Source: Candidatus Amarolinea dominans (lineage in GTDB: Bacteria; Chloroflexota; Anaerolineae; SSC4; Amarolineaceae). From it: DNA of 64,000 nt. The stretch lies in the NCBI GenBank assembly GCA_016719785.1, contig JADJYJ010000019.1, positions 41,982 through 105,981 of the forward strand. Direction: 5' to 3'. Shown here piece after piece: positions 38,720-48,322 of this stretch. The notes beneath the pieces were generated by a model. It had not been told where the DNA came from. It saw nothing but the letters and a program-made list of their open reading frames with translations, and searched no databases. Position 1 is the stretch's first letter, and each line of letters begins with the position of its first letter. The translations under genes and the position numbers were made by a program.

Positions 38720-39544
38720 ATGACCATGAAGCCACGCGTATTGATCCTACACGCGCCTGGCACGAATCGCGACCGTGAGGCGGCGCTGGCGTGTGATCGG
38801 GCTGGCGGGCAGGCGCAGATCGTGCATATCAACGAACTGAGCGCGGCGCCGGCGCGGCTGCACGATTTTCAGATGCTGGTGCTGCCCGGCGGGTTTTCCT
38901 TTGGCGACGACCTGGGCGCGGGCAAGCTGTGGGCGCTGGAACTGCGTTACCGGCTGGGCGACGCGTTGGCGCAATTCCACGCCGCGCGCCGGCCCATCCT
39001 GGGCATCTGCAACGGCTTCCAGGCGCTGGTCAAGACCGGTTTCTTGCCGGGACCGCTGACTGAGGACGCACCCACGGCCAACGCGACCGGTTCGCCATCC
39101 GACCTGGTGCAGACCGCCACGTTGACCCGCAACGCGGCCGGCCATTTCGAGTGCCGTTGGGTCACGCTGCAACCGCAGCCCGACAGCGTCTGCGTCTTCA
39201 CACGTGGGCTGGACGAGCTGATCGCCTGCCCGGTCGCGCACGGCGAAGGGCGCTTCGAGTTGGCCGCGGCCGCTGACCTGCCGCGTTTGCGGGCGGCCGG
39301 GCAGATCGCGTTGACCTACGTAGACGCGGAGGGCGCGCCCGCGGCCGGCGCGTATCCTCTCAACCCCAACGGCTCGCTGGCGGACATCGCCGGCATTTGC
39401 GACCGCACCGGAACCATCTTCGGCCTCATGCCGCACCCGGAGGATCACCTCAGTCCGGTGCAACACCCTGCCGCGTCCCGCGGCCTTCACGGCCGGCTCG
39501 GCCTGGCGCTGTTCGCCAACGGGATTCGTTACGCGGGGGGGTAG
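38720..39544 (+). CDS. purQ: FGAM synthase glutaminase subunit
   Basis: 274 aa. It supplies ammonia to PurL. MKPRVLILHAPGTNRDREAA is the family start. LPGGFSFGDDLGAGKLWA and ILGICNGFQALVK carry the catalytic Cys of a class I amidotransferase, and FGLMPHPEDHLSPVQHP the His/Glu pair. The ATG at 38720 has AGAAGGTG upstream. It is separated from purL by a lipoprotein and a toxin-antitoxin relic. Confidence 0.94.
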   Translation: MTMKPRVLILHAPGTNRDREAALACDRAGGQAQIVHINELSAAPARLHDFQMLVLPGGFSFGDDLGAGKLWALELRYRLGDALAQFHAARRPILGICNGFQALVKTGFLPGPLTEDAPTANATGSPSDLVQTATLTRNAAGHFECRWVTLQPQPDSVCVFTRGLDELIACPVAHGEGRFELAAAADLPRLRAAGQIALTYVDAEGAPAAGAYPLNPNGSLADIAGICDRTGTIFGLMPHPEDHLSPVQHPAASRGLHGRLGLALFANGIRYAGG

Positions 39545-39567
39545 AAGGTAGGGGCAGAGTCCGGGGT

Positions 39568-39596
39568 TTGACACCCTGCGTTGTTTGGTTTATGAT
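39568..39596 (+). promoter_or_regulatory. Promoter positioned for leaderless transcription
   Basis: TTGACA (39568-39573), 17 nt, TATGAT (39591-39596). Only 7 nt separate the -10 box from the ATG at 39604, so transcription should start at or next to the start codon. No ribosome binding site precedes that ATG. Confidence 0.6.
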
Positions 39597-39603
39597 TCAC
39601 ATC

Positions 39604-40866
39604 ATGAATAACTTTCATTCAATCGCTGCCGATCCTCCGGTCTACTATGATCGTTGGCTGACACCGCAACTGCGCTCGGCGTGCGAAGCGTTTCCGATTG
39701 TGGTGTTGACCGGCGCGCGTCAGGTGGGCAAGAGCACCCTTCTGCGGCGGGCGGAGCCGTTCAGCAGTTGGCGCTATCACACCATGGATGACTTCGACAC
39801 GTTGCGCCAGGTGCAAGAGAACCCTGCCAGCCTGTGGGCCGGGGTCAGCGAGGTCATCCTGGACGAGGTGCAGAAAGCACCCGAGTTGCTGCCGGCCATC
39901 AAGCGGGCTGTTGATGAGCAGCCCGGCCGTTACCGTTTCGTCTTGTCCGGGTCGGCCAATTTGCTCTTGATGGGTAAGGTGAGCGAGAGCCTGGCCGGTC
40001 GCGCCGTTTACTTCGTGCTCGATCCGCTGACGCTTGGTGAACGGCATGGACAACCGCCCCCGTCACTCCTGACTGATGTCTTGGCGGGCCGCTGGCCGCA
40101 GGATGGGTTGCTGCCCGCAGCGCCGGCTGATCCTCTTCCTCTGCTCCAACGGGGCTTCATGCCTGCCTTGCTGGCGCTCAAGACGCCGGAAGACTGCGTG
40201 AGATGGTGGGATGGCTATGTCGCCACGTACCTGGAGCGCGATCTCCGGCAGATGTCGCAGGTCGAATCGCTGGTAGACTTTCGCCGCGTCATGGCGCTGT
40301 TGGCATTGCGCACAGGGCAATTGCTCAATCAATCGGACGTGGCGCGCGATGCGGGCCTCTCGCAGTCAACGATCCATCGCTATTTGAATCTACTGGAAGC
40401 CACGCACCTGTTCGAGCGCGTACCGGCCTACCTGGGAAGTCACACCACGCGCCTCTTGAAAGCGCCGCGTGCCTTCTGGGCCGATGTTGGGCTTGCAGTC
40501 TTCCTGGCCGGCTACTACACCGCCGCTGACCTGGCCGGCGCGCGTGAAGTGGGCGCCTTTTTCGAGACGCTGATCTATCAGCATCTGCGCGTCAGCAGCG
40601 GGTTGTTGGCACCCCGCGCGCGGCTGCACTTCTGGCGCACGCAGACGGGTGATGAAGTAGACTTCGTGCTAGAGCACGGTCGGCGCGTCGTGGGCATCGA
40701 GGTCAAGATGACCAATTCCCCTGGTTACCGGCACAGCGCCGGCTTGGTCAAGTTCCTGGCAGAGTATCCCCAGGCGGTTGGCGGCATCCTGGTGCATGGC
40801 GGCCAGACCATCCGGCGCCTGGACGAAAAGATCGTCGCGGTGCCCTGGCCGCTGCTGACCGGGTGA
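39604..40866 (+). CDS. AAA ATPase with DUF4143-like C-terminus
   Basis: 420 aa. VVLTGARQVGKSTLLRRAE is the Walker A; EVILDEVQKAPELLPAIKRA and RFVLSGSANLLLM are the Walker B and sensor region of the AAA_14 family. A winged-helix-like segment (LLNQSDVARDAGLSQSTIHR) follows. The C-terminal DUF4143/nuclease-like domain holds FWRTQTGDEVDFVLEHGRRV and IEVKMTN, a PD-(D/E)xK-like D...ExK pattern. Such proteins are common, variable and of unclear role. The start at 39604 is chosen because of the promoter spacing; an ATG at 39592 would overlap the -10 box. Confidence 0.88.
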   Translation: MNNFHSIAADPPVYYDRWLTPQLRSACEAFPIVVLTGARQVGKSTLLRRAEPFSSWRYHTMDDFDTLRQVQENPASLWAGVSEVILDEVQKAPELLPAIKRAVDEQPGRYRFVLSGSANLLLMGKVSESLAGRAVYFVLDPLTLGERHGQPPPSLLTDVLAGRWPQDGLLPAAPADPLPLLQRGFMPALLALKTPEDCVRWWDGYVATYLERDLRQMSQVESLVDFRRVMALLALRTGQLLNQSDVARDAGLSQSTIHRYLNLLEATHLFERVPAYLGSHTTRLLKAPRAFWADVGLAVFLAGYYTAADLAGAREVGAFFETLIYQHLRVSSGLLAPRARLHFWRTQTGDEVDFVLEHGRRVVGIEVKMTNSPGYRHSAGLVKFLAEYPQAVGGILVHGGQTIRRLDEKIVAVPWPLLTG

Positions 40867-40977
40867 TCAGGATTCAGCATTGACAATCGGGTGGAAGGCT
40901 GAATAGTGCAAAGTGCAGAGGTCGAAGTCCTGAATGTGGGGCGTCACCGCACTTGGTGAAACAACGCATGCGTGCAA

Positions 40978-42693
40978 TCACTTCACTCTCAATCGCCGAT
41001 CTCGCAGTCTTCGATGCGCCGTTTGGAGGATAGCCGTCTCGATTGGAGACAACCCCAGGCCGTTCTGGAGGATCAGCGGATCGGTGACCTGCAATAGTTC
41101 ATCCACGTCCATCCGGCGACGCACCATCGCATCCACTTCCGCAAGCTCCTGCGCCTCCATGCGTCCCAACGGAATCAGCAGCCGCTCGATCTCGCTGGGG
41201 ACCATCTCCAGCACACCGCCGCCGTAGTGCCGCCCTTCAAGCTCGGCGGAGAGAAACGTCAGGGAGTTCATAAAGGAAAAGGTCAGGTCGCGGCCACGTG
41301 ACCTGTATTCAGGCCGCATGCGGATGCGGTAGGCGGTGTCGGTCGAGTAGGCGCCGAACTCGTTCAACACCAGACGCGGATACTTGTGGCTGCGCTTGAG
41401 CATGGCGACCTCGGAAACCCAGACATACGGCACGACGTACCAGGGCTCTCGGATCCGGCACTTGAAGCGCGTGTGTAAGCTTCGAGTTTCGCCCAGTCGG
41501 ATGTATTCGGCCATCTTCGCCGGCAGTTCAGCGAAGGGTTTCTTGGGGAAGCGGAGCAGGTAGACGGCCTTACCTGCTTGCGCGTTGGCGGCGTGATCCT
41601 GTGCGGTATAGGTGATGCCGCCGATCAGGTTGCTTTTCGCCAACATCGGGAACGCGATGGCCTGTAGCTCGTAGTAGTTGACCGTTTGCTGGTCAACCAC
41701 GAAGAAATCGTTCGCGCCCGTCACGATGCCGATGTCCACATCGGCGATTTGGGCAAACCGTTCGACCGAGGGATGCCGGTTCAGGCGGGCGACGAGATGG
41801 CGTTCCTCGGGCGCCAACACGGCCAGCATCCAGTTGCCATCTAGCCCCTGCGTCGAAGTGGTGACGGACGTGCGATGGTTGAGGGCGAGATCTATGTGCA
41901 GCAAATCATCCGCGCTGTCTATCTCGATAATCTGGAGCGCGGTGCTCTCTTCGCACAATTCGACTGGAAACAGACTCAACTGCGGCTCGCGGACAAACTG
42001 CACCGCGGGCGCATGACGGCGCTTCACGGCCAGAAGCAGGATGATACCCTGCAAGGCGCCTGCAAAGACCATTTCCCGCAGGTTGATGACAGTGATTTGC
42101 TCCATCTCACGTTCGAGCAAGCGCCGCAACCCGTCGGCGTGAGCAATGTGCAGCAGTTCCGCGGGAATCACCATCGCCAGCCGTCCGCCGGGACTCAGGT
42201 GCTCGACGCTGGCGATCACGAAGGGCACCCACGCATTGGTGCGCTTCGTGAACGGGATTCCTGCCCGACGGAAGGTCAGTTCTGCCCAGTTGCGTTGGTC
42301 CTCGTCGAAGTATTGGTAGCGGATGTAGGGGGGATTGCCGATCACCGCGTCCCATTGCCGGCCTGACCCCGCCCGTTCCAGCCAGCGAAAGAAATCCTCG
42401 TTGGCGATCTTGACCTCGGCGCCCGCCGCGCGCAACCCATCGGCGCGGTGGTCAGCTTTCCCCGCTTCTTCGGGGACGATTTCGACCGCATCCACCACGA
42501 TGCCCGGCCACAAATTCGCTTCCGTGATAGAGGCGCTGAGAGTCGAGAAAAAAACGCCGTCCCCACAGCTTGGCTCCAGCACGCGCCGCGCGCCACCAGC
42601 CAACGCCCACCGACTGAGAAACGCGGCGATCGGTTCCGGCGTGTAGTAGCCGCCGCGGAGCTTTTGCGCACTCTCCAGAGCCTTGAAGTTCAT
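40978..42693 (-). CDS. N6-adenine DNA methyltransferase (Eco57I/TaqI-like)
   Basis: 571 aa. GYYTPEPIAAFLSRW precedes motif I (VLEPSCGDGVFF, residues 39-50). Motif IV is NPPYIRYQYF at 120-129, typical of N6-adenine enzymes of the gamma class. The C-terminal half should hold the target-recognition region (SFMNSLTFLSAELEGRHYGG). No endonuclease is intact nearby. Immediately upstream on the same strand lies a decayed remnant (42694-42946), so the gene once belonged to a larger restriction-modification unit. It may now act as an orphan or regulatory methylase. Confidence 0.88.
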   Translation of the reverse strand: MNFKALESAQKLRGGYYTPEPIAAFLSRWALAGGARRVLEPSCGDGVFFSTLSASITEANLWPGIVVDAVEIVPEEAGKADHRADGLRAAGAEVKIANEDFFRWLERAGSGRQWDAVIGNPPYIRYQYFDEDQRNWAELTFRRAGIPFTKRTNAWVPFVIASVEHLSPGGRLAMVIPAELLHIAHADGLRRLLEREMEQITVINLREMVFAGALQGIILLLAVKRRHAPAVQFVREPQLSLFPVELCEESTALQIIEIDSADDLLHIDLALNHRTSVTTSTQGLDGNWMLAVLAPEERHLVARLNRHPSVERFAQIADVDIGIVTGANDFFVVDQQTVNYYELQAIAFPMLAKSNLIGGITYTAQDHAANAQAGKAVYLLRFPKKPFAELPAKMAEYIRLGETRSLHTRFKCRIREPWYVVPYVWVSEVAMLKRSHKYPRLVLNEFGAYSTDTAYRIRMRPEYRSRGRDLTFSFMNSLTFLSAELEGRHYGGGVLEMVPSEIERLLIPLGRMEAQELAEVDAMVRRRMDVDELLQVTDPLILQNGLGLSPIETAILQTAHRRLRDRRLRVK

Positions 42694-42946
42694 ATGGGTA
42701 ACTCGATGCGGTCAACGACCTCTGTGATGCCGTAGAGGGTCGAGATCGCGAGCGTCCATCTCACGCTTGAGCGCGTTCATCTGCCGCTCCCTTGTGGTTC
42801 AGCAAGGCCAGGATGAAATAGAGGCTGTAAGGCGAGCGCCCGGCATCGCCACGAAAAGCCGCGATGGCACACTCCCCGGCCGTGCCGCCGGAGGCCAGGA
42901 GCACGTTGCTGTCATCGTAGACGTGTTCGGGGTTGGAACGCATTAT
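42694..42946 (-). pseudogene. Decayed C-terminal remnant of a restriction-modification protein
   Basis: From an ATG at 42946 the frame reads YDDSNVLLASGGTAGECAIA and RSPYSLYFILALLNHKG, like the C-terminal specificity region of Eco57I-type enzymes. It then breaks. MNALKREMDARD continues in a second frame, and ISTLYGITEVVDRIELPI in a third, which ends by overlapping the methyltransferase start (ATATGA). At least two frame changes in 200 nt point to decay rather than a single error. Confidence 0.5.
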
Positions 42947-42998
42947 ATCCGCGCCTGGGCGATGGGTCAACTGAAAGACGAGCGTCACCCCAGGCCGG

Positions 42999-43027
42999 TT
43001 GCGTTCATGCGCAAGCTGTGGTATGCT
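42999..43027 (+). promoter_or_regulatory. Candidate promoter of the WYL regulator
   Basis: TTGCGT (42999-43004), 17 nt, TATGCT (43022-43027). It leaves a 5' leader of about 170 nt before the ATG at 43203. The leader contains a small hairpin (CACACC...GGTGTG near 43142) and a run of eight T at about 43177, which might attenuate. Confidence 0.45.
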
Positions 43028-43202
43028 AACCGCAACACGCCGACCTGGCGTGCCACCGCCTGCCAACCCACAGGGAGGCCCTGACCTTGACCCGTCGTCA
43101 AGCCAATCCGCACACGCAAGCAAGCAACGACAGTCCGCTTCACACCGGCCAGGGTGTGGGGTGGATTGTGGTTGCTTTTTTTTCTATCCACGAGGTCATC
43201 CA

Positions 43203-44255
43203 ATGAAAGCAGTCATCAACGGGCGTGGCGACCGTAATAGATCCTGGCTGGTGATCAAACGTGGACTGGCCCTTGTCAGGCGGTTGCTGCGCGGGCCGGC
43301 CAGTAAAGAATCATTGCTAATGGCAATCAACAGCGAGGTTGGGCCAGATGCTTATAGTGAGGAGTCAAGTGCAGCCGAGCGTGCGTTCAAACGCGACCGT
43401 GAAACACTGCATGAAGAGCTTGGCGTAATCATCACGTTCGACCGACGCGCAGGCGTCTACTGGCTGGAGAGCCCGGGCAACCACGCGTGGCTCGATCTAC
43501 CTGATGAACACCTAGCGGCGATGGCCACCATCTATCAAACGTTCAAACAAAACGGGCCCGATGCCGAACGTGTGCGGGCGTTCCTCGACACGCTTGCCAC
43601 CTTGCTCCCGGCGGAACGGATATCGCGTATTGAGCGCCAACGCGACGTCATCAGCGTGGAACTGCGTGAGTTGGACGAGCGCCCAATCCCGACGCGGGTA
43701 ATGACAGAGGTCAGGCGCGCCATTGCGCAGCGGCAGCAGTTGAGCTTCAACTATCGAGCAGCCGTCAGTGGCCACAAGATCTTTCTGTACCACGAAGTCG
43801 AACCGTACGATCTGGTTTTTCGCGTCGGGCATTGGTACCTTGAGTGTTTTGATTTGTTCACACGCGATGTCGAGTCTGGCGAACAACGGCAAGATGAGCA
43901 TCGTTATCTTCGGCTACAGGGAATTGTAGATGATGACCGTTTGCAGGTATTACCACAGAGGCTGCCTCCCGGTCGCCGTCCGCGCAAGCTATTTTCCTTG
44001 CGTTACCGGCTGGCGCGCGAAGCGGCCCATCATGGCGTGAGCCGGCACTTTCCCGACATGCAGATTCAACGTCAGGAAGACGGTTCAGTCATCGTCGAAG
44101 CGAAGACACCCGACCCTTGGATGGCCGTGCGCACGCTGTTGGGATATGGAGAAAACTGCGTCGTACTCGGAGGCGAGGAGGCGCTGCGGGAGATGCACCG
44201 TCGCGTGGCGGGCATGGCCAAGCATTATGACCTACTGCCAGTAGAAGTTCGATGA
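43203..44255 (+). CDS. WYL-domain transcriptional regulator upstream of the cas locus
   Basis: 350 aa. The N-terminal half is a DeoR-like winged helix region (RGLALVRRLLRGPASKESLL, AFKRDRETLHEELGVIITFD, YWLESP). The WYL domain follows (RQQLSFNYRAAVSGH, YDLVFRVGHWYLECFD, RYLRLQGIVD), ending in the WCX-like region. The ATG at 43203 has GAGGT at 43190-43194. WYL proteins bind ligands or single-stranded nucleic acid and often regulate defence loci. Its place 153 nt before cas6 on the same strand suggests that it controls this cas operon. Confidence 0.88.
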   Translation: MKAVINGRGDRNRSWLVIKRGLALVRRLLRGPASKESLLMAINSEVGPDAYSEESSAAERAFKRDRETLHEELGVIITFDRRAGVYWLESPGNHAWLDLPDEHLAAMATIYQTFKQNGPDAERVRAFLDTLATLLPAERISRIERQRDVISVELRELDERPIPTRVMTEVRRAIAQRQQLSFNYRAAVSGHKIFLYHEVEPYDLVFRVGHWYLECFDLFTRDVESGEQRQDEHRYLRLQGIVDDDRLQVLPQRLPPGRRPRKLFSLRYRLAREAAHHGVSRHFPDMQIQRQEDGSVIVEAKTPDPWMAVRTLLGYGENCVVLGGEEALREMHRRVAGMAKHYDLLPVEVR

Positions 44256-44301
44256 GCGAGCGGCGGCGCCAAAACTCGTCGCTCTCGCAAGAGGATGAGA
44301 C

Positions 44302-44330
44302 ATTGCTTGTGGGCTGATGGATGAGTATAC
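44302..44330 (+). promoter_or_regulatory. Candidate main promoter of the cas operon
   Basis: TTGCTT (44302-44307), 17 nt, TATACT (44325-44330), giving a leader of about 70 nt to the cas6 ATG. A short GCGAGTCGCAGCGAGC near-dyad at about 44340-44355, just downstream of the -10, could be an operator. Confidence 0.55.
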
Positions 44331-44408
44331 TAACAACCAAGCGAGTCGCAGCGAGCAACAGCAAACTCGACGACCTTCACCAAAACGCTAACGACCGAGG
44401 AGAACAAT

Positions 44409-45323
44409 ATGGCACCAACCGAGAACGGCTTGCCGACAGATGATCGAACAACGAGCCAGGCGGTAGTTCCCCGAGCAGCGGCAAACGATCGCCCGGTGTA
44501 TGCCCTCGTCATCAAGTTGGCGGCCGTGGAGGCAACCGTGTTGCCCCTGGCCCATGGAGACTGGTTGAATGCTGCATTTTACGCAGCCATCGAAGCCGCA
44601 CAGCCGGAATTGGCGGCACAACTGCATGCGTCTGGTGGACGGAAACCGTTTACGCTTTCCCTGATTCAGGACTTGCCTCAAGCGAACGGACGGACCGATG
44701 TGCGCCTGTCTGTCGGGCGGCGCTGCTGGTTCCGCCTGACTATGGTGAACAGCGATCTACTGGACGCATTCATCCAGCGCTTACTGACTGTGGTGAATGT
44801 CGAGCTGCGCGTTGGTCCGACGCGTTTTGTCATCGAAGAAGTGTTGGGAACGCCAGGCAGCCATGACTGGGCAGGTTACACGACTACCGAAGCGTTGCGC
44901 CACCATGTGCGACCGCGTGAGGGCGTGCGTATCCAGTTTCTCAGCCCGATGGCCTTCAGTCGCGTCCATCGTGCTGACAACGGGCGTCACATCTTCAGCG
45001 TGATTCCGGAACCAAAGTTGGTGTGGAGCAGCCTGCGCAGCGTCTGGAGACAGGTGACAGGCGAAGAAATCGCAGATGACTTCGAGCCCTGGGTAGAACG
45101 CAACGTCGTCATTTCACAAGTGCATCATTGGAAGACGGTCATGATGCCGTTTCACCGAGGGCCGGTCGCCGGTGGTTTGGGCGACATCACCTACCTCTGT
45201 CTGATGCCCGAGCATCCCTGGTTAGCCACCTGGTGCTGGTTGGCCGATTTCGCCTTCTACAGCGGCGTTGGCTACAAGACGACGCAGGGGATGGGGCAGT
45301 GTCGGGTGGTGGCGGAGGGATAG
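44409..45323 (+). CDS. cas6: CRISPR RNA endoribonuclease Cas6
   Basis: 304 aa. It processes pre-crRNA in type I and III systems. The tandem ferredoxin-like (RAMP) fold is suggested by VYALVIKLAAVEATVLPLA and the C-terminal glycine-rich loop FYSGVGYKTTQGMGQCRVV, the family hallmark. The likely catalytic His is not certain (candidates near residues 36-60 or HDWAGY). GAGGAG lies 12 nt upstream of the ATG. It heads the operon and may serve both the I-D and the III-C-like effectors. Confidence 0.9.
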   Translation: MAPTENGLPTDDRTTSQAVVPRAAANDRPVYALVIKLAAVEATVLPLAHGDWLNAAFYAAIEAAQPELAAQLHASGGRKPFTLSLIQDLPQANGRTDVRLSVGRRCWFRLTMVNSDLLDAFIQRLLTVVNVELRVGPTRFVIEEVLGTPGSHDWAGYTTTEALRHHVRPREGVRIQFLSPMAFSRVHRADNGRHIFSVIPEPKLVWSSLRSVWRQVTGEEIADDFEPWVERNVVISQVHHWKTVMMPFHRGPVAGGLGDITYLCLMPEHPWLATWCWLADFAFYSGVGYKTTQGMGQCRVVAEG

Positions 45324-45388
45324 GTGGTATCAGGTTCGCGGCGCGACAATCAGCGCGCAAGTCAAGTGCATTTTTTAGGAGGTAACCA

Positions 45389-48283
45389 TTGACCGATTTC
45401 GACTTACAGCACATTTCTCTCTTGATGGGCAAGACGACAGCGTCAGTTTTTTCCGAATATCTCGATCAGGTTGGCAATCGGGCGTTGCTCGGCTACCGCC
45501 GACATTTGCAGTGGGGAGGCAAACAGGGCGAGAGCCTGTACACCCATGTGCTGAACGGCGTCCAGGTGTTGGAAACCCTACGCCCCCTGCTGGGATTGTC
45601 AGACACGGAGGCGCGTGTCCTGTACACGGCGTTTACCGTCCATGACCTCAACAAGGTCCTGCAAACCCAGGAGGGATTTGGCAAGCTAGCGACTGCAGAA
45701 AACGTGGCACAAGAGGTTCGCCGACTGGGGCTTGACGAATTTTTCCCGGCTTGGGAACACCACATCGAGGACATCACCAGCCTGATCCGCGGCCATTCCG
45801 GGCACCATCACAGCGGCGGCGAGCGCCTGATCGTCAGGCGAGAACTGGTCTATGGCCTGGGTCTGGCACGTGTCAACGCTCTTCTACACCTGATGCGGGC
45901 CGCAGATGTAGTGGATCTCTCGCACACGCTTGAGGAGCGAACGCACAAGCAGGCGTTCCTGGGTCACGTTAACGCCTATCTGGCCGACACTGGTCAGGCG
46001 CGCCAGCTGCAGTGGTTCACCCATCGCCTCACCGAACAGCGCGGCATCCTGACCAACGTGATCCACAACGCCATTGTTGAGGACTTAGCTGGCCAATACC
46101 ACCTCACGCCGCTGCTCTACTACCCGGATGGTGTGGCTTATCTCGTGGAGAAGGGTCAGATGGTGACGGTCGACGCGGACGACCTGGCTCGCGTCGGCGC
46201 CGGAGTAGCCGGGGTCATCGCCGGGCTGACGACCGGCAAGTTCGATGAGTTCATTCAATCCACCGGACAAGGCATCAAGGTAGATGGCAAATGTCTGGAG
46301 TTGGGCGTGCCTTTCCGAAGCATCTGGCGGGAAATCAACAACCAGGTGCAGCGGCGTAAGTTCAATCCTGTTGATGTGGACGCCAAGGCGCGCGACTGGG
46401 CGCAGCGTGGTTTCGTCAAAGCCAGCAATGTCTATCCGGCCCAGGCCGAACGGGTGCGGGCAGCGCTGGCCGGCGCAGCGCCCTTGGTTAGCACGGACTC
46501 CAACCGCCTGCGGCTGGCCGAGCTGGTTCGCTCCTACTATATCTTTCTCAACAAGCACTTCGCGAAGTCTATCCCCGATGGCTGGGCACACATCTACCAC
46601 TTGCTGGACCTATCGGAAGAGCGGTGGTCCTACTATGCCTATTTCGATGCTCTGTGGGCGCGGGCCTACGTGTTGGCGGCCGATCTTGCTCTGACCGAGG
46701 AGGAGGCGTATCGCCGCATCGAACGCGATGGCGAAGCCGTGACCGGAACCGGCGGCCAGGGGGGAGACGTCAGGGTGCAACTATTCACGGATTACCTGCG
46801 ACTCTATGCTCTCTTCGAGAATGGCGAAAGGCCGGCCGACTTCGGCGACCACTTGGCGCACTACGTAGCCAACGAGCATCACCAGTGCGTCTTCTGCAGC
46901 GGCCCGTTCCCCACGGACAAGTGGATGTCGGCTGATGTGCGTTCCGACATTACCGTGCAGACCTTCTCCAACCGCCTGCGGGGCGGCCCCGGCGAGCCGA
47001 AGAAGTACATCTGCGGCGTCTGTCAGCATCAGTTCCTGTTGGAGAAGTTGACCTACCCGGAAGTGCGGGGCGAGAAGACCATGTACCTGCACCTCTATCC
47101 CTACTCCTTCCTAACCCGGCCCTTTATCCAGGGCCTCAACGCCACGATACGCCGCATCGTCAGCGAGGACACGGCGGTGCAGGCCCTAAACATGAACGTC
47201 ACGCAGGCGATGAGCGACTATCTTGCCAACCGCACGGTGACGCCAACGTTCCGGGCGCGCACCGAGAAGGACAAGCCACAGCCCTACGGTGTCTACCTGC
47301 CGCGCTACGCTGAGACCACCGGCAATCTGCTGATCTTCCCCATCAACCCGGCTGGCGCCAACGATACCGAACGTTTTCTGTTTGCCCTGTGGAACGCACT
47401 GCTCTTGCAGCGCCACTTCGGCGTCAAGGTGCTGCTAAGCAACATGTCGGTGGCGCCGCTGGGCAAGGAGGAGATGCCCGATCTGTACGTGGATAACATC
47501 CCACTGGGCTGCAGCGGCCTGCTGCGGCGCAACGACTACGCCCAGTTCCTGGGCGAGACGGACCGCACCGGTCCGCTGGAGGAACTGTGGCAGGATGTCG
47601 GTCATCTGTTCGCTCTGCGCGGGCTGACCTTTAGCGACGGGACAGATCATATCGCGGCCCTGGTGCGGGCGCTGCTAGGGAACCCTTTGACGATCTACTA
47701 CGAGACGGAAAAGCTGCTCGAAAGGCGGGTGCGCAGCCAGTCCAAGGGGCCGGGCGGCTTGCTCACATCGCTGGCCCAGCAGGCGCATCCCCATGTTCGA
47801 TCTCTTGCTCTCAGCCGAGGAGGACCTTTCATGACACAACTCAATTTCCAACTTCAGCGCTTGGCCACGATCGCCTGGCAAAATGGCTTGCGCGGCCGGT
47901 CGCTTGAGAAGAGCAGCCTGTTGTTCCCACTGGACGATGTGCTGCAGAAGCTCAGCTACGCCGGCGGCGCCGCCGACACCGAAACCCTCAAGGCCGCCGC
48001 CGTCCAGGACATCTTCGACCACCTCACCCGCATTGCGGACGACCGCTACAAACCCGGCCGCAAAAAGTGGGAGGCCATCAAGCAGTTCGTAAACGGCTGG
48101 TTTGGCGATGTGTTGGGCGGCGTCTACGGAGGCAACCATCGTAAGCTGCTCAACGACGACAAGCTGCTGCGCTCGGCGTTCCACTTCTACGTGCGCGAGC
48201 AGATCGTTGCCAAGATCCCAACCGGCCAGGACGAGCTGACCGTTGACGAAACGACGCCGGAAGACGGCGCTCCCGACGCATAA
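45389..48283 (+). CDS. csc3: Type I-D large subunit Cas10d (Csc3)
   Basis: 964 aa; start TTG at 45389 with TAGGAGG at 45376-45382. The N-terminus carries an HD-nuclease region (VHDLNKVLQTQ and the HSGHHHSGGERL cluster). Zinc-knuckle cysteines follow (QCVFCSGPFPTDKW, YICGVCQHQFLLEKL), then the diverged palm region and a C-terminal helical small-subunit-like part. In type I-D, the HD nuclease is in Cas10d while Cas3' is only a helicase, which fits this locus. No GGDD motif is visible, as expected for I-D. csc2 follows after 39 nt. Confidence 0.9.
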   Translation: MTDFDLQHISLLMGKTTASVFSEYLDQVGNRALLGYRRHLQWGGKQGESLYTHVLNGVQVLETLRPLLGLSDTEARVLYTAFTVHDLNKVLQTQEGFGKLATAENVAQEVRRLGLDEFFPAWEHHIEDITSLIRGHSGHHHSGGERLIVRRELVYGLGLARVNALLHLMRAADVVDLSHTLEERTHKQAFLGHVNAYLADTGQARQLQWFTHRLTEQRGILTNVIHNAIVEDLAGQYHLTPLLYYPDGVAYLVEKGQMVTVDADDLARVGAGVAGVIAGLTTGKFDEFIQSTGQGIKVDGKCLELGVPFRSIWREINNQVQRRKFNPVDVDAKARDWAQRGFVKASNVYPAQAERVRAALAGAAPLVSTDSNRLRLAELVRSYYIFLNKHFAKSIPDGWAHIYHLLDLSEERWSYYAYFDALWARAYVLAADLALTEEEAYRRIERDGEAVTGTGGQGGDVRVQLFTDYLRLYALFENGERPADFGDHLAHYVANEHHQCVFCSGPFPTDKWMSADVRSDITVQTFSNRLRGGPGEPKKYICGVCQHQFLLEKLTYPEVRGEKTMYLHLYPYSFLTRPFIQGLNATIRRIVSEDTAVQALNMNVTQAMSDYLANRTVTPTFRARTEKDKPQPYGVYLPRYAETTGNLLIFPINPAGANDTERFLFALWNALLLQRHFGVKVLLSNMSVAPLGKEEMPDLYVDNIPLGCSGLLRRNDYAQFLGETDRTGPLEELWQDVGHLFALRGLTFSDGTDHIAALVRALLGNPLTIYYETEKLLERRVRSQSKGPGGLLTSLAQQAHPHVRSLALSRGGPFMTQLNFQLQRLATIAWQNGLRGRSLEKSSLLFPLDDVLQKLSYAGGAADTETLKAAAVQDIFDHLTRIADDRYKPGRKKWEAIKQFVNGWFGDVLGGVYGGNHRKLLNDDKLLRSAFHFYVREQIVAKIPTGQDELTVDETTPEDGAPDA

Positions 48284-48322
48284 ATCTAACAATTGATTCG
48301 ACAAATCCATAGGAGTGTTACC

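Noticed and set aside
45389..48283. csc3 as a type III Cas10 (cmr2/csm1)
   Set aside because: No GGDD, and it is followed by csc2 and csc1 with a matching Cas3' lacking HD. This is the I-D set; the type III Cas10 is csx11 at 54590.
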